Shown: positions 33,954-42,533, numbered from the stretch's first letter. The stretch is 64,000 nt of DNA from JACDAN01 sp963834825 (GCA_963834825.1 CAWICZ010000015.1:395592-459591); one strand, 5' to 3'. Numbers and translations: made by a program. The notes: generated by a model not told the origin, from the sequence alone.

Positions 33954-34361
33954 CTAGCCCGACGGCTTGACCGGGAAGAGGAACGCGTGACGCTCCCACC
34001 GATCGATCTCGCAGCCGTTGATGCGGTCGAAGCTCGCGTCGAGGCTCTTGCCCGCATGGTTGCCCGAAACCTCCGCGACCGCCGGCCCTCCGTAGATCGC
34101 CGTGCAGACCATGTCCGGCGGGACCGGGACGAACGGGTCGTCGAGCGCCGCGAGCCTGCGGCACGCGTCCTCGGGGTCCGGATGAGTCCCCTGCGGCGGA
34201 TCGCAGGAGAGCGTCCACGTCCGTGCTTCACCGGCCTGTTTCCCCTCAGGCCAGACCGAGATCGTCAGCTCGGTCCGGGGCTCGACCATGGCCGCATCGT
34301 CGCCGCCGCATGCGGCCAGCGCAAGGAGCACCACCACTAGACTCGCCGCGTGCCTCTTCAC
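33954..34361 (-). CDS. SSI-like lipoprotein 2 (paralogue)
   Basis: A 135-residue paralogue of the preceding entry, with lipobox LAAC, LSCDPPQGTHPDPEDACRRL, MVCTAIYGGPAVAEVSG and INGCEIDRWERHAFLFP. The two genes lie 11 nt apart and share the ending HAFLFPV-P, evidence of tandem duplication. GTG 34361 overlaps the divergent epimerase start (GTG 34350) by 12 nt, so each start lies inside the other gene. Membrane-anchored protease-inhibitor-fold proteins could protect surface proteins. Confidence 0.83.
   Translation of the reverse strand: MKRHAASLVVVLLALAACGGDDAAMVEPRTELTISVWPEGKQAGEARTWTLSCDPPQGTHPDPEDACRRLAALDDPFVPVPPDMVCTAIYGGPAVAEVSGNHAGKSLDASFDRINGCEIDRWERHAFLFPVKPSG
34338..34343 (+). promoter_or_regulatory. 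Putative -10 (TAGACT) of the epimerase gene
   Basis: TAGACT stands 6 nt before GTG 34350, fitting a leaderless start, and lies inside the signal-peptide codons of the divergent SSI-like gene. Confidence 0.4.
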
Positions 34362-35321
34362 GGTAAGCGCATTGTGCTGACTGGTGGCGCGGGCTTCATC
34401 GGCACGACGCTGAGCCGGCGCCTGATCGACGACAACGAGCTCATCGTCCTGGACAACTTGCACCGCGACGCGCTTGCGAACACCGACCTCGCCGGGCATT
34501 CGAACCTGACCTTCGTCCAGGCCGACGTGCTCGACGCCGAAGCCGTCGCCGACACGGTCCGCGGCGCCACGCACATCGTCCACCTGGCGGCCATCGCCGG
34601 TGTCGACACGGTTCTCGAGAGCCCGGTGCGGACGATGCGCGTGAACCTGATCGGCACGTACAACGTCCTCGAGGCCGCGCACGGGACGCAGGAGAGCCTT
34701 GAGCGGCTCGTCGACTTCTCGACCAGCGAGGTCTTCGGCCGGCACGCCTACAAGGTCGAGGAGATCCACGAGACCGCGCAGGGCTCGGTCGGGGAGGCGC
34801 GGTGGACCTATGCCGTCTCCAAGCTCGCCGGCGAGCACCTCGCCCACTCGTACTACGACGAGTTCGGGCTCCCGACCTGCTCCCTCCGTCCGTTCAACGT
34901 CTACGGCCCGGGACAGATCGGCGGCGGGGCGATCCGCGCCTTCATCGAGACCATCCTCGCCGGCGAGGACCTGGTCATCCACGGAGACGGCTCGCAGATC
35001 CGCGCCTGGTGCTACGTCGATGATCTGGTCGACGCCCTCCTGCTCGTCCTCGAGCGACCCGAGGCGGTCGGCGAGGTCTACAACATCGGAAACCCGCGCT
35101 CGGTCGTCACTGTCTTCGACCTCGCAATGAGGATCCGCCGCCTGATGGGCTCGGACAGCGAGATCACGTTCCGCCCGCTCCACTACACGGACGTCGAAAT
35201 GCGCATCCCGAACATCGATAAGGCCCGGAGGGAGCTCGGCTGGGAGCCTCGAGTCGACCTCGACGAGGGGCTCGCAAAGACGATCGCGTGGTATCGGGAA
35301 CGACAGCCGGCGCCCGCGTGA
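34350..35321 (+). CDS. NAD-dependent epimerase/dehydratase (extended SDR)
   Basis: A 323-residue extended SDR: TGGAGFIGTTLSRRL binds NAD, HLAAIAGVDTVLESP follows, the catalytic serine/threonine region is DFSTSEVFGRHA and the YxxxK is YAVSK. RPFNVYGPGQIGGGAIRAF is the substrate-binding stretch. It should epimerise or dehydrate a nucleotide sugar. It overlaps a DegT aminotransferase by 4 nt, together suggesting synthesis of an amino sugar. Confidence 0.88.
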   Translation: MPLHGKRIVLTGGAGFIGTTLSRRLIDDNELIVLDNLHRDALANTDLAGHSNLTFVQADVLDAEAVADTVRGATHIVHLAAIAGVDTVLESPVRTMRVNLIGTYNVLEAAHGTQESLERLVDFSTSEVFGRHAYKVEEIHETAQGSVGEARWTYAVSKLAGEHLAHSYYDEFGLPTCSLRPFNVYGPGQIGGGAIRAFIETILAGEDLVIHGDGSQIRAWCYVDDLVDALLLVLERPEAVGEVYNIGNPRSVVTVFDLAMRIRRLMGSDSEITFRPLHYTDVEMRIPNIDKARRELGWEPRVDLDEGLAKTIAWYRERQPAPA

Positions 35322-36367
35322 TCCGGCTCGCCTGGCCGGATCTCGGCGTGGAGGAGCTCGCGGCCGTGGCCGCCGTCTTCGAGAGCGGCCAGCTGACGAT
35401 GGGCCCGAAGGTGGCCGAGTTCGAGGCCGGCCTCGCCGGGGCCTGCGAGGTCGACCATGCCGTCGCGGTCTCGTCCGGAACGGCGGCGCTCCACCTGGCC
35501 GTGCTCGCGCTGGGGATCGGGCCGGGCGACGAAGTGATCGTCCCCGCCTACACCTTTCCGGCGACGGCCAACGTCGTCGCCATCGCCGGTGCCACCCCCG
35601 TGCTGGTCGACGTCGACCCGGAGACGATGAACCTTCGTCCCGAGGCAGTAGCCGATGCCGTCACCGAGCGCACGCGCGCCGTCCTCGTCGTCCACCTCTT
35701 CGGCCGACCTGCGCGCTGGGAGGAGATTCAGGCGGCGGTGCCCGAGAGCGTCATGCTCCTCGAGGACGCGGCGGGAGCGCTCGGCGCGCGCCGGGGCGGC
35801 CGGGCGTGCGGAGGGCTGGGCCGCCTCGGCTGCCTCTCGTTCCACCCGCGCAAGATCGTCACGACCGGCGAAGGCGGCGCCGTCACGACGAACGACGGTG
35901 AGCTCGCCGAGACGATCAGGAGCATGCGTCACCACGGCTGGCGCGGGACCGACATGCCCGGGCCGGGTCTGAACTACCGCCTGCCGGACATTCTGTGCGC
36001 TCTCGGGAGCTCGCAGCTACGGCGGCTGGACGCGCTGCTCGAGGAGCGCGAACGGCTCGCCGCGGCGTACGCGGAACGTCTCGCCGGGCACGTCCAGACG
36101 CCGAGCGCGGACGCGGGCGACCGCCACGGGCTCCAGGCGTACGTGGTGCTGCTCGACCGCCGCGACGAGGCGCTCGACGCGCTTCACGAGGCGGGAATCC
36201 AGGCGCAGATCGGCACGTACGCGCTCCACCGGCTCGGCGCCTACGAGGACCAGGGCCCGTTCCCGGGTGCCGATGCCGCCTACGAGCGAGCCCTCGCGCT
36301 TCCCTTCCACAACCGGCTGACCGAGGAGGACATCGACCGCGTCTGCACGGTCTTGACAGACTTGTAA
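35318..36367 (+). CDS. DegT/DnrJ/EryC1 sugar aminotransferase
   Basis: A 349-residue PLP enzyme: AVSSGTAALHLAVLALGIGP, VPAYTFPATANVV, DVDPETMNLRP, LLEDAAGALGARR, and the PLP lysine in FHPRKIVTTGEGGAV. It transfers an amino group to a keto-sugar nucleotide, probably the product of the preceding dehydrogenase. GTG 35318 overlaps the epimerase stop by 4 nt. The stop codon lies in the TetR operator downstream. Confidence 0.9.
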   Translation: MIRLAWPDLGVEELAAVAAVFESGQLTMGPKVAEFEAGLAGACEVDHAVAVSSGTAALHLAVLALGIGPGDEVIVPAYTFPATANVVAIAGATPVLVDVDPETMNLRPEAVADAVTERTRAVLVVHLFGRPARWEEIQAAVPESVMLLEDAAGALGARRGGRACGGLGRLGCLSFHPRKIVTTGEGGAVTTNDGELAETIRSMRHHGWRGTDMPGPGLNYRLPDILCALGSSQLRRLDALLEERERLAAAYAERLAGHVQTPSADAGDRHGLQAYVVLLDRRDEALDALHEAGIQAQIGTYALHRLGAYEDQGPFPGADAAYERALALPFHNRLTEEDIDRVCTVLTDL

Positions 36368-36386
36368 GTGAGTAGTAACTTACAAG
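36353..36386 (+). promoter_or_regulatory. TetR-gene promoter with 9-bp inverted-repeat operator
   Basis: TTGACA (36353-36358) and TAACTT (36376-36381) are separated by 17 nt, a good -35/-10 pair. CTTGTAAGT (36361-36369) and ACTTACAAG (36378-36386) form a perfect inverted repeat covering the spacer and -10, so the TetR protein whose ATG follows at 36393 probably represses itself. Confidence 0.6.
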
Positions 36387-36392
36387 CGTCCA

Positions 36393-36953
36393 ATGGCCAA
36401 GCCGGCAGCGATCACGAGAAGCACCGCTGAGGAGCGGCGCGAGAGCATCCTCGACGCCGCCCTGATCGAGTTCGCCGCCAAAGGCCTCCACGGCACGTCC
36501 ACCGAGGACATTGCGCGCCGCGCCGGGATTTCGCAGCCGTACGTCTTCCGCCTCTTCGGCACGAAGAAGAAGCTGTTCGCGGAGTCCTGCCGGCGCTGCA
36601 TGCGCGAGTTCGCCGAGGCGATGGCGGCCGCGGCCGAAGGCAAGTCGGGCGAGGACGCCCTCGAGGCGATGGGCCAGGCCTACGTCGAGCTGCTCGACGC
36701 CGAACCAGCTCGGCTCATGGCGCAGATGCAGATGTACGCCGCCTGCGACGAGCCCGAGATCCGTGAGGTCGCCCAGTCGGGCTACGGCGATCTCGTCCGG
36801 TTCGTCGAACGCGTCACCGGGGAATCGGGAGCCCCTATCTCACGTTTTTTCGCGAAAGGGATGCTGATCAACGTGATCGCAGCAATGGGCGTCAAGGATG
36901 CCGGAATCGACTGGGCCGACCGGCTCGAGGAGGGCTGGCGGCAAGACACGTGA
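36393..36953 (+). CDS. TetR-family transcriptional regulator
   Basis: A 186-residue regulator. The DNA-binding domain is RRESILDAALIEFAAKGLHG, TSTEDIARRAGISQPYVFRLFGTKKKLF; the C-terminal part is a ligand-binding helical domain (TetR_C_33-like). It stands directly before an MFS drug exporter, and similar GTAAGTGA half-sites occur before both genes, so it likely represses the pump until its ligand binds. Confidence 0.92.
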   Translation: MAKPAAITRSTAEERRESILDAALIEFAAKGLHGTSTEDIARRAGISQPYVFRLFGTKKKLFAESCRRCMREFAEAMAAAAEGKSGEDALEAMGQAYVELLDAEPARLMAQMQMYAACDEPEIREVAQSGYGDLVRFVERVTGESGAPISRFFAKGMLINVIAAMGVKDAGIDWADRLEEGWRQDT

Positions 36954-36978
36954 CTTCTCTTTTTTTGGCTTGAGAGTA

Positions 36979-36992
36979 AGTGATGAATCACT
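36979..36992. promoter_or_regulatory. Operator-like palindrome before the MFS gene
   Basis: AGTGAT and ATCACT flank GA in a perfect palindrome. With upstream bases it reads GTAAGTGA, shared with the TetR operator at 36361-36386. AGGAGG (37000-37005) then precedes ATG 37012. Confidence 0.45.
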
Positions 36993-37011
36993 ACCGAACA
37001 GGAGGAACGAG

Positions 37012-38424
37012 ATGACAACCCCTCGGACTCTGTGGACGTTCGTGATCACCTCAGTGGCGCTCTTCATGGTTGTGCTCGACAACCTCGTCGTCTCGACCGC
37101 GCTGCCGGTCATTCGCACCGATCTCGGCGCCTCGCTCGAGGAGCTGGAGTGGACGGTCAACGCCTACACGCTGACCTTTGCCGTGTTCCTCCTCACGGGC
37201 GCCGCCCTCGGTGATCGCTTCGGTCGCAGGCGGATGTTCGTCGCCGGGCTCGCGCTCTTCACCGGCGCCTCGGCCGCGGCGGCGCTCGCGCCGAGCATGG
37301 ACGCTTTGATCGTCGCCCGCGCGATCCAGGGCGTCGGCGGCGCGATCGTCACGCCGCTGACCCTGACGATCCTCAGCGAGGCGTTTCCCAAGGAGAGGCG
37401 CGGTCTCGCGCTCGGAGCCTGGTCGGGGATTGCTGGCCTCGCCGTCGCCTCGGGACCGCTCGTCGGCGGCGCGGTCGTCGACGGGATCTCGTGGCAGTGG
37501 ATCTTCTGGCTCAACGTCCCGATCGGGATCGTGCTCGTGCCGCTGGCCTACACGTTCCTGCACGAGAGTCATGGCCCGGCGAGCCGCCTCGACCTGCCAG
37601 GGCTGGCGCTGGCGAGCGCGGGCCTCTTCGGACTCGTCTGGGGTCTCGTGAACGGATACGGCGACGGGTGGACGAGCCCGCAGATCGTCGCGGCGCTTGG
37701 GCTCGGCGCCGTTCTGACTGCTGCGTTCGTGGCGTGGGAGCTCCGCGCGCCGGCGCCGATGCTGCCGATGCGGTTCTTCCGGAATCGCGCCTTCGCGGCT
37801 GCGAACGGCGCCTCGCTCCTCATGTACTTCGGCATGTTCGGGTCGATCTTCCTGCTGGCGCAGTTCCTGCAGACCGTGCAGGGCCACTCGCCGCTCGGCG
37901 CGGGCCTGCGGATCTTGCCCTGGACGGCGATGCCGATGGTCGTCGCGCCGATCGCCGGCGCCCTCTCGGATCGCATCGGGGGGAGGCCGCTGATGGCCGG
38001 CGGGTTGGCGCTCCAGGCGATCGGGCTCGGCTGGCTGGCCGCGGTCTCGACGCCGACCGTGCCGTACACGGAGCTGGTCGTCCCGTTCATCCTGAGCGGC
38101 ACCGGGATGGCGATGTTCTTCGCGCCGGTTGCGAACGTCGTCCTCTCGGCGGTTCGCCCAGAGGAGGAAGGGCAAGCCTCGGGCGCGAACAACGCGATCC
38201 GCGAGGTCGGCGGCGTGTTCGGCGTCGCCGTGCTGGCGACGGTGTTCTCGCAGTACGGCGGCTACGGGTCTCCGCAGACCTTCGTCGACGGCCTCTCGCC
38301 GGCGATCTGGGTCGGGGCGATCGTCGTCGGCGCCGGCGCGATCATCTCGCTGGCGATCCCACGCCGCATCCGGAGGCAGGAGCAGCCGGTCGAGGAACCA
38401 GAGATCGTTCTCGAAGCAGCGTGA
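37012..38424 (+). CDS. MFS multidrug exporter, DHA2 (EmrB/QacA) family
   Basis: A 470-residue transporter with about 14 hydrophobic helices. Motif C-like and loop motifs are visible: LDNLVVSTALPVIRTDLG, GDRFGRRRMFVAG and ARAIQGVGGAIVTPLTL. ATG 37012 has AGGAGG 6 nt upstream. It would expel drugs or toxic lipids by proton antiport, under control of the adjacent TetR protein. A hairpin pair follows its stop. Confidence 0.92.
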   Translation: MTTPRTLWTFVITSVALFMVVLDNLVVSTALPVIRTDLGASLEELEWTVNAYTLTFAVFLLTGAALGDRFGRRRMFVAGLALFTGASAAAALAPSMDALIVARAIQGVGGAIVTPLTLTILSEAFPKERRGLALGAWSGIAGLAVASGPLVGGAVVDGISWQWIFWLNVPIGIVLVPLAYTFLHESHGPASRLDLPGLALASAGLFGLVWGLVNGYGDGWTSPQIVAALGLGAVLTAAFVAWELRAPAPMLPMRFFRNRAFAAANGASLLMYFGMFGSIFLLAQFLQTVQGHSPLGAGLRILPWTAMPMVVAPIAGALSDRIGGRPLMAGGLALQAIGLGWLAAVSTPTVPYTELVVPFILSGTGMAMFFAPVANVVLSAVRPEEEGQASGANNAIREVGGVFGVAVLATVFSQYGGYGSPQTFVDGLSPAIWVGAIVVGAGAIISLAIPRRIRRQEQPVEEPEIVLEAA

Positions 38425-38430
38425 AAATCG

Positions 38431-38473
38431 CCTCGGTCGACGCGGAACGGGCTTTGCCCGTTCCGCCGCCGAG
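38431..38473. terminator. Long hairpin after the MFS gene (copy B of the GGAACGGGC stem)
   Basis: An inner stem GCGGAACGGGC (38442-38452) and GCCCGTTCCGC (38456-38466) around TTT is enclosed by CCTCGG (38431-38436) and CCGAGG (38468-38473). It is a strong terminator-like structure starting 7 nt after the MFS stop, with the inner stem identical to that at 33496. Confidence 0.65.
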
Positions 38474-38516
38474 GCTTATGGAGAAGGAACTCTGGGTGGC
38501 GTGCGGCTAGCCGAGG

Positions 38517-38544
38517 TCGCTGTAAGTCGTGAGACTTTCAGCGA
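38517..38544. terminator. Hairpin before the convergent eIF2B-like gene end (copy B of the CTGAAAGTC stem)
   Basis: TCGCTGTAAGTC (38517-38528) pairs with GACTTTCAGCGA (38533-38544) with one mismatch around GTGA. The right arm includes the stop codon of the minus-strand gene. It repeats the hairpin at 33451, with the two hairpins of the pair in the opposite order. Confidence 0.6.
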
Positions 38545-39425
38545 AGGACCGGCATGACGAGCGCGTAGCCCTCCTGGAGGAAGGGCACGCGGTCGACGAG
38601 CGAGGCGATGTCGTCCGGTTGGAACGCTCCCTCCTCCGTGACGACCTCGGTGATGAGGTCGGCGGGGACGAGCTCGAACAGCGACCGCTCGATCTCCGCG
38701 AGCTCCGGCGCCTGGCTTCCCGGCACCGGGGCGAGCTTGATCACCTCGGCCGCCACGACGGTCGGCACGCCGGCCTCGGCCGCCGCCTTGGCCAGCGGGA
38801 TCGTCCCGGCCTTGTTGCAGATCATGCCGTCCCGAAAGACCGTGTCCGCGCCGATCAGGAACAGCGATGCATCCGCGATCCGACCGGGTGCGTCCGCGTC
38901 CTCCACGAGCTCGGTATCGAGGCCCGCCTCCCGCCACTCGTCGGCGAAGGCACGGCCCTCCCCGACCGGCTCGGAGACCGTGCAGATCACCTTGGCCGGC
39001 GCGCTCTGCTGGAACGCCTCGCGGACCGTCCCCGAGGCGGAGTGCGTGACGACCGTCGCGCCGTCCAGCCGCTCGCGCAGCTGGATCGTGATCGAGGCCG
39101 CGGCGCGGCGGCGCGCGTCGTCCAGCGCCTGCGCCTCCTCCTGGATCAGCCGACGGAGCTCGTCGAGGTCGAGATGCGACTCGTGGCCGGCAGCCGCGAG
39201 CACGCGCCCGACGGCCCCGGCGACGGCGCCCACCCCCGGGCGGCAAGCCGCCAGCTGGCGCCCAGCCTCTCTGAGCCGCTCGAGCAGGTCGTCGCAGCTC
39301 GGGGCTCTCACCTCCGTCAGCTCGGCGAGCGTCTCGACCGCGCGCCGCGCCATCCAGCTGGCGCCGTGTGAACGGTCGTCCTGAAGCTCCTGGACTCGGG
39401 CGGCGAGGAGGGCAGCGGCGTCCAC
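38538..39425 (-). CDS. eIF2B-alpha/ribose-1,5-bisphosphate-isomerase-like protein
   Basis: A 295-residue member of the eIF2B/MtnA superfamily: VVTHSASGTVREAF, then the hallmark LIGADTVFRDGMICNKAGTIPLA and PTVVAAEVIKL. In the isomerases a catalytic Cys occupies the THC motif; here it is Ser (THSAS), while the catalytic Asp in GAD is kept. It may be a sugar-phosphate isomerase with altered chemistry or a regulatory protein. It has no functional neighbours; terminator hairpins mark its end. Confidence 0.82.
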   Translation of the reverse strand: MDAAALLAARVQELQDDRSHGASWMARRAVETLAELTEVRAPSCDDLLERLREAGRQLAACRPGVGAVAGAVGRVLAAAGHESHLDLDELRRLIQEEAQALDDARRRAAASITIQLRERLDGATVVTHSASGTVREAFQQSAPAKVICTVSEPVGEGRAFADEWREAGLDTELVEDADAPGRIADASLFLIGADTVFRDGMICNKAGTIPLAKAAAEAGVPTVVAAEVIKLAPVPGSQAPELAEIERSLFELVPADLITEVVTEEGAFQPDDIASLVDRVPFLQEGYALVMPVLR

Positions 39426-39439
39426 GGGGGGACCAATTG

Positions 39440-39445
39440 TAGGCT
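39440..39445 (+). promoter_or_regulatory. Putative -10 (TAGGCT) of a glycosyltransferase operon
   Basis: TAGGCT lies 7 nt before ATG 39453 without a Shine-Dalgarno sequence, fitting a leaderless start for the operon running from 39453 to 47470. Confidence 0.4.
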
Positions 39446-39452
39446 CGATCCC

Positions 39453-40370
39453 ATGTCGCCCGAGATCTCGGTCGTCGTAACCCTCTACAACGAGGCCGGG
39501 ACTGCGGGAGAGGTGGTCCGGCGGACGGTGGCGGCGCTGGACGGTCTCGGGCGCCCCTGGGAGCTGATTTTCGTCGACGACGGCTCGACCGATGCGACGT
39601 GGGCTGCGGTCGAGCTGGCCAATGCGGCCGACGACCGGATCCGCGGTGTTCGGCTAAAGCGGAACTTCGGCCAGCACCCGGCGATGCACGCCGGGTTGGT
39701 GCGCGCTCGCGGCGACGTGCTCGTGACGATGGACGGCGATCTCCAGAACGCTCCCGAGGACATCGGCAAGCTCGTCGCCGCAGTGGACAGCGGCGTCGAC
39801 GTCGCGAGTGGTCGGCGGAACGCGCGGCGCGATTCCTGGGGGCGTACCGTCCCCTCGCTGCTCGTGAACGGGATGCTGCGCCGGTTCACCGGCGCCGAGA
39901 TCTCGGACTTCGGCTGCGCGTTCAACGCCTACCGCCGCTCGGCGCTCGAGCCGGCGCTCGGCTCGATCGGCAAGCAGAAGTTCACGAAAGCGCTCGTGCT
40001 CTCGACCGGCGCGAGCGTTGTCGAGGTGGACGTTCAGCACGCGCCACGTCACGGCGCCTCCCGCTACTCCCCGCTTCGCTTGACCCGCATGGCCCTGCAC
40101 GTCCTCGCCGGCTTCTGGCCGCAGCCGATCCAGTGGATCGGCCTCGCGCTCGGGACGCTGTGCACGCTCGCTGCGCTCGCGCTCGGCATCTACGGGGTCG
40201 TCTACTGGATCGTCGAGTCGAACTTCCCCGGCCCGCTCTTCGGCGGTGTCGGGGTGATCTTCGTCCTTGGCGTGCAGGGCTTCATCCTCGCGCTGATCGG
40301 GGAGTATCTGGGCAGGATTCAGCGAGACGTGGAGGGCCGGCCGTTGTACACGATCGATCGCGAGCTGTGA
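39453..40370 (+). CDS. GT2 polyprenyl-phosphate glycosyltransferase (DPM1/ArnC-like)
   Basis: A 305-residue protein: GT-A domain with VVVTLYNEAGTAGEVVR, FVDDGSTDATW, KRNFGQHPAMHAGL and the DxD-type DGDLQNAPED, then two C-terminal helices (IGLALGTLCTLAALALGIYG, GVGVIFVLGVQGFILALIGE). It makes polyprenyl-phosphate sugars for periplasmic GT-C transferases such as the one at 45467. The stop overlaps the next start by 3 nt. Confidence 0.9.
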   Translation: MSPEISVVVTLYNEAGTAGEVVRRTVAALDGLGRPWELIFVDDGSTDATWAAVELANAADDRIRGVRLKRNFGQHPAMHAGLVRARGDVLVTMDGDLQNAPEDIGKLVAAVDSGVDVASGRRNARRDSWGRTVPSLLVNGMLRRFTGAEISDFGCAFNAYRRSALEPALGSIGKQKFTKALVLSTGASVVEVDVQHAPRHGASRYSPLRLTRMALHVLAGFWPQPIQWIGLALGTLCTLAALALGIYGVVYWIVESNFPGPLFGGVGVIFVLGVQGFILALIGEYLGRIQRDVEGRPLYTIDREL

Positions 40371-41356
40371 AACGCGTCCTCGTCACGGGCGGCGCCGGCT
40401 TCATCTCGTCCGCCTTCATTCGTCATCTCCTGCACGCGACGCCGTACGAGGTCGTCTCGCTCGACGCGCTGACCTATGCGGGCAACCTCGAGAACCTCGC
40501 CGACATCCGTTCCCACGAGCGGCTCTCGTTCGTCCAGGGCGACATCCGCAACGAGGCGCTCGTGCGCTCGGTCGTCGAGCAGGTCGACGTCATCGTCAAC
40601 GCAGCCGCCGAGTCTCACGTCGAGAAGTCGATCCTCGAGGGCGCGTCGGAGTTTGTGGCCACGAACGTCCAGGGCACGCGCGTGCTGCTCGATGCGATCC
40701 GCGAGGCGCCTGTCGAGCGGTTCATCCTCATCTCGTCGAGCGAGGTCTACGGCTCCGCCGAGGCGGTCCCCATGGACGAAGAGCATCCGCTCAACCCTCG
40801 CAGCCCGTACGCCGCCACGAAGGCCGGCGCCGACCGGCTCGCCTACAGCTACCACGCGACGTACGACCTGCCGATCGTGATCGTCCGACCGTTCAACAAC
40901 TACGGGCCGAGGCAGCACCCCGAGAAGGTCATCCCGCGCTTCGTGATCCAGGCGCTCGCCGACGAGCCGCTGACCGTCCACGGCGACGGCTCCGCGAGCC
41001 GCGACTGGCTCTACGTCGAGGACGACGCCCAGGCGATCGAGGCCGTGATCGCGGCTGATCTCGATGCGGTCGCCGGAGAGGTGATCAACATTGCGACGGG
41101 CGACGACGTCCCTGTCTCGCGGATCGCCGACCTCGTCCTCGAGCTGCTCGGGAAGCCCGATTCGCTCAAGGAGCTAGTCACCGAGCGTCCCGGCCAGGTG
41201 CGCCGTCACCTCGGCTCGACGGACAAGGCGGAGCGGCTGCTGGGCTGGCGCGCCCGCACGTCGTTCGAGGACGGACTGGAGAAGACCGTCGCCTGGTATC
41301 GCGAGAATGAGGCCTGGTGGCGGGCGACTCGGACCGCAGGCGTCTACTCGTCCTAG
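40367..41356 (+). CDS. RmlB-like nucleotide-sugar 4,6-dehydratase
   Basis: A 329-residue extended SDR: TGGAGFISSAFIRHLL, DALTYAGNLENLADI and AAESHVEKSI, all typical of dTDP-glucose 4,6-dehydratase. The active-site region is SSSEVYGSA with YAATK, then RPFNNYGPRQHPEKVIPRF. The RmlB Asp-Glu pair in the active site is replaced by Ser-Glu, so the nucleotide sugar may be other than dTDP-glucose. GTG 40367. Confidence 0.85.
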   Translation: MKRVLVTGGAGFISSAFIRHLLHATPYEVVSLDALTYAGNLENLADIRSHERLSFVQGDIRNEALVRSVVEQVDVIVNAAAESHVEKSILEGASEFVATNVQGTRVLLDAIREAPVERFILISSSEVYGSAEAVPMDEEHPLNPRSPYAATKAGADRLAYSYHATYDLPIVIVRPFNNYGPRQHPEKVIPRFVIQALADEPLTVHGDGSASRDWLYVEDDAQAIEAVIAADLDAVAGEVINIATGDDVPVSRIADLVLELLGKPDSLKELVTERPGQVRRHLGSTDKAERLLGWRARTSFEDGLEKTVAWYRENEAWWRATRTAGVYSS

Positions 41357-42511
41357 GGGCGGGTCCCGCGCAGCTCGGGCTGCTGGAGGCAGCGCGGGCG
41401 CGCGGCGTGTTCACGATCGTGGTCGACCGCGATCCCGGTGCGCCGGGGTTCGCGTATGCGGACCGCCGGGCGATCGTGTCGACCGAGGACGAGCGCGGCA
41501 TCGAGCGCCTCGCTCAGGCCGAGCGGATCGACGGCGTGATCGCGCCGGGCATCGACTGGCCGGTCGGGATCGCCGCCAGGGTCGCCGCCAAGGTCGGCAT
41601 TCCGCACCCGCTGGCGCCCACCGTGGCGGGCCTGGCCGTCTCCAAGGTCCGGCAGCGCGAACGTCTGGGGGAGGCCGGCGTCCCCCAGCCGGACTGGCGC
41701 CTCGTAACCGCGCCGGAGCGAGGGCTCCCCCTTCCCTGCGTCGTCAAGGCACCTGACCGGCAGGGTCAGCGCGGGCTGAGCGTCGTCCACGACGAGCCCG
41801 AGCTGGCACCGCGCGATCGAGGCGGCCGTGGAGGCCTCCCGCAGCGGCGCGGCGCTCGTCGAGCAGCTGGTCGAAGGCCCCGAGGTGACCGTCAACGCGT
41901 TCTCCGTGGACGGCGACTTCATCCCGCTGACCGTGACGGACAGGATGACTGCGGAGCCTCCGGCCTTCGGCGTCGCGCTGGCGCATGTCTGGCCGTCTCG
42001 GGCCGACCACGGCGCCGCCGAGAAGGTTGCCGGCGAGGCGATAGCTGCGCTCGGCATCGCGAGCGGTCCGACGTACACGCAGGTGCGGATCGACGCCGGC
42101 GGGCCGAAAGTGATGGAGGTGGCCGCACGAGTCGGAGGGGGCCACGACGCCGAGCTCTGCCGGGCTGCACTCGGCGTCGATCTCAACGTCCTCGCACTCG
42201 CAGCAGCACTCGGTGAGGAGGTCGAGCCGCCGGTCCCCGTCCCGCAGGTCGGCGGGGCGACAACCGCGTTCCTCGTGGCGCCGCCCGGTGAGCTCGTGAG
42301 CCTCGACGGCGTGGAGGACGCCGAGCGGGCGGAGGGGGTCGTGGCGGTGCGGGTCTACCGCCGCCCGGGTTTCCGCTTCGGCGAGCTCCGCGTCGGCTCC
42401 GACCGCGCCGGAGCGGTGCTTGCGGTCGGCGACAGCCGGGACGAGGCCTACGAACGGGCGCGGTCGGCGGCGGCTCTCATACGCTTCCAGACCGATGCGG
42501 CTCTCGTCTGA
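41317..42511 (+). CDS. ATP-grasp ligase (frameshifted near 41810)
   Basis: The preATP-grasp region is RLLVLGAGPAQLGLLEAARA and DRDPGAPGFAY. The ATP lid is LPCVVKAPDRQGQRGLSVV. One base near 41810 shifts the frame; the remainder continues as AIEAAVEASRSGAALVEQLV, EGPEVTVNAFSVDG, FGVALAHVWPS and the metal site VMEVAARVGGGHDAEL. Restored length is about 398 residues, close to the ligase at 31217 in size and order. GTG 41317 lies 40 nt inside the dehydratase gene. A role in acylating an amino sugar is inferred from the aminotransferase that follows. Confidence 0.82.
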
Positions 42512-42533
42512 CGCCCGAACCCGCCGAAAGACC

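Noticed and set aside
35288..35317. Earlier GTG start for the aminotransferase at 35318
   Set aside because: It would add ten non-conserved residues and a 34-nt overlap; GTG 35318 gives the 4-nt overlap common here and begins where the family begins.
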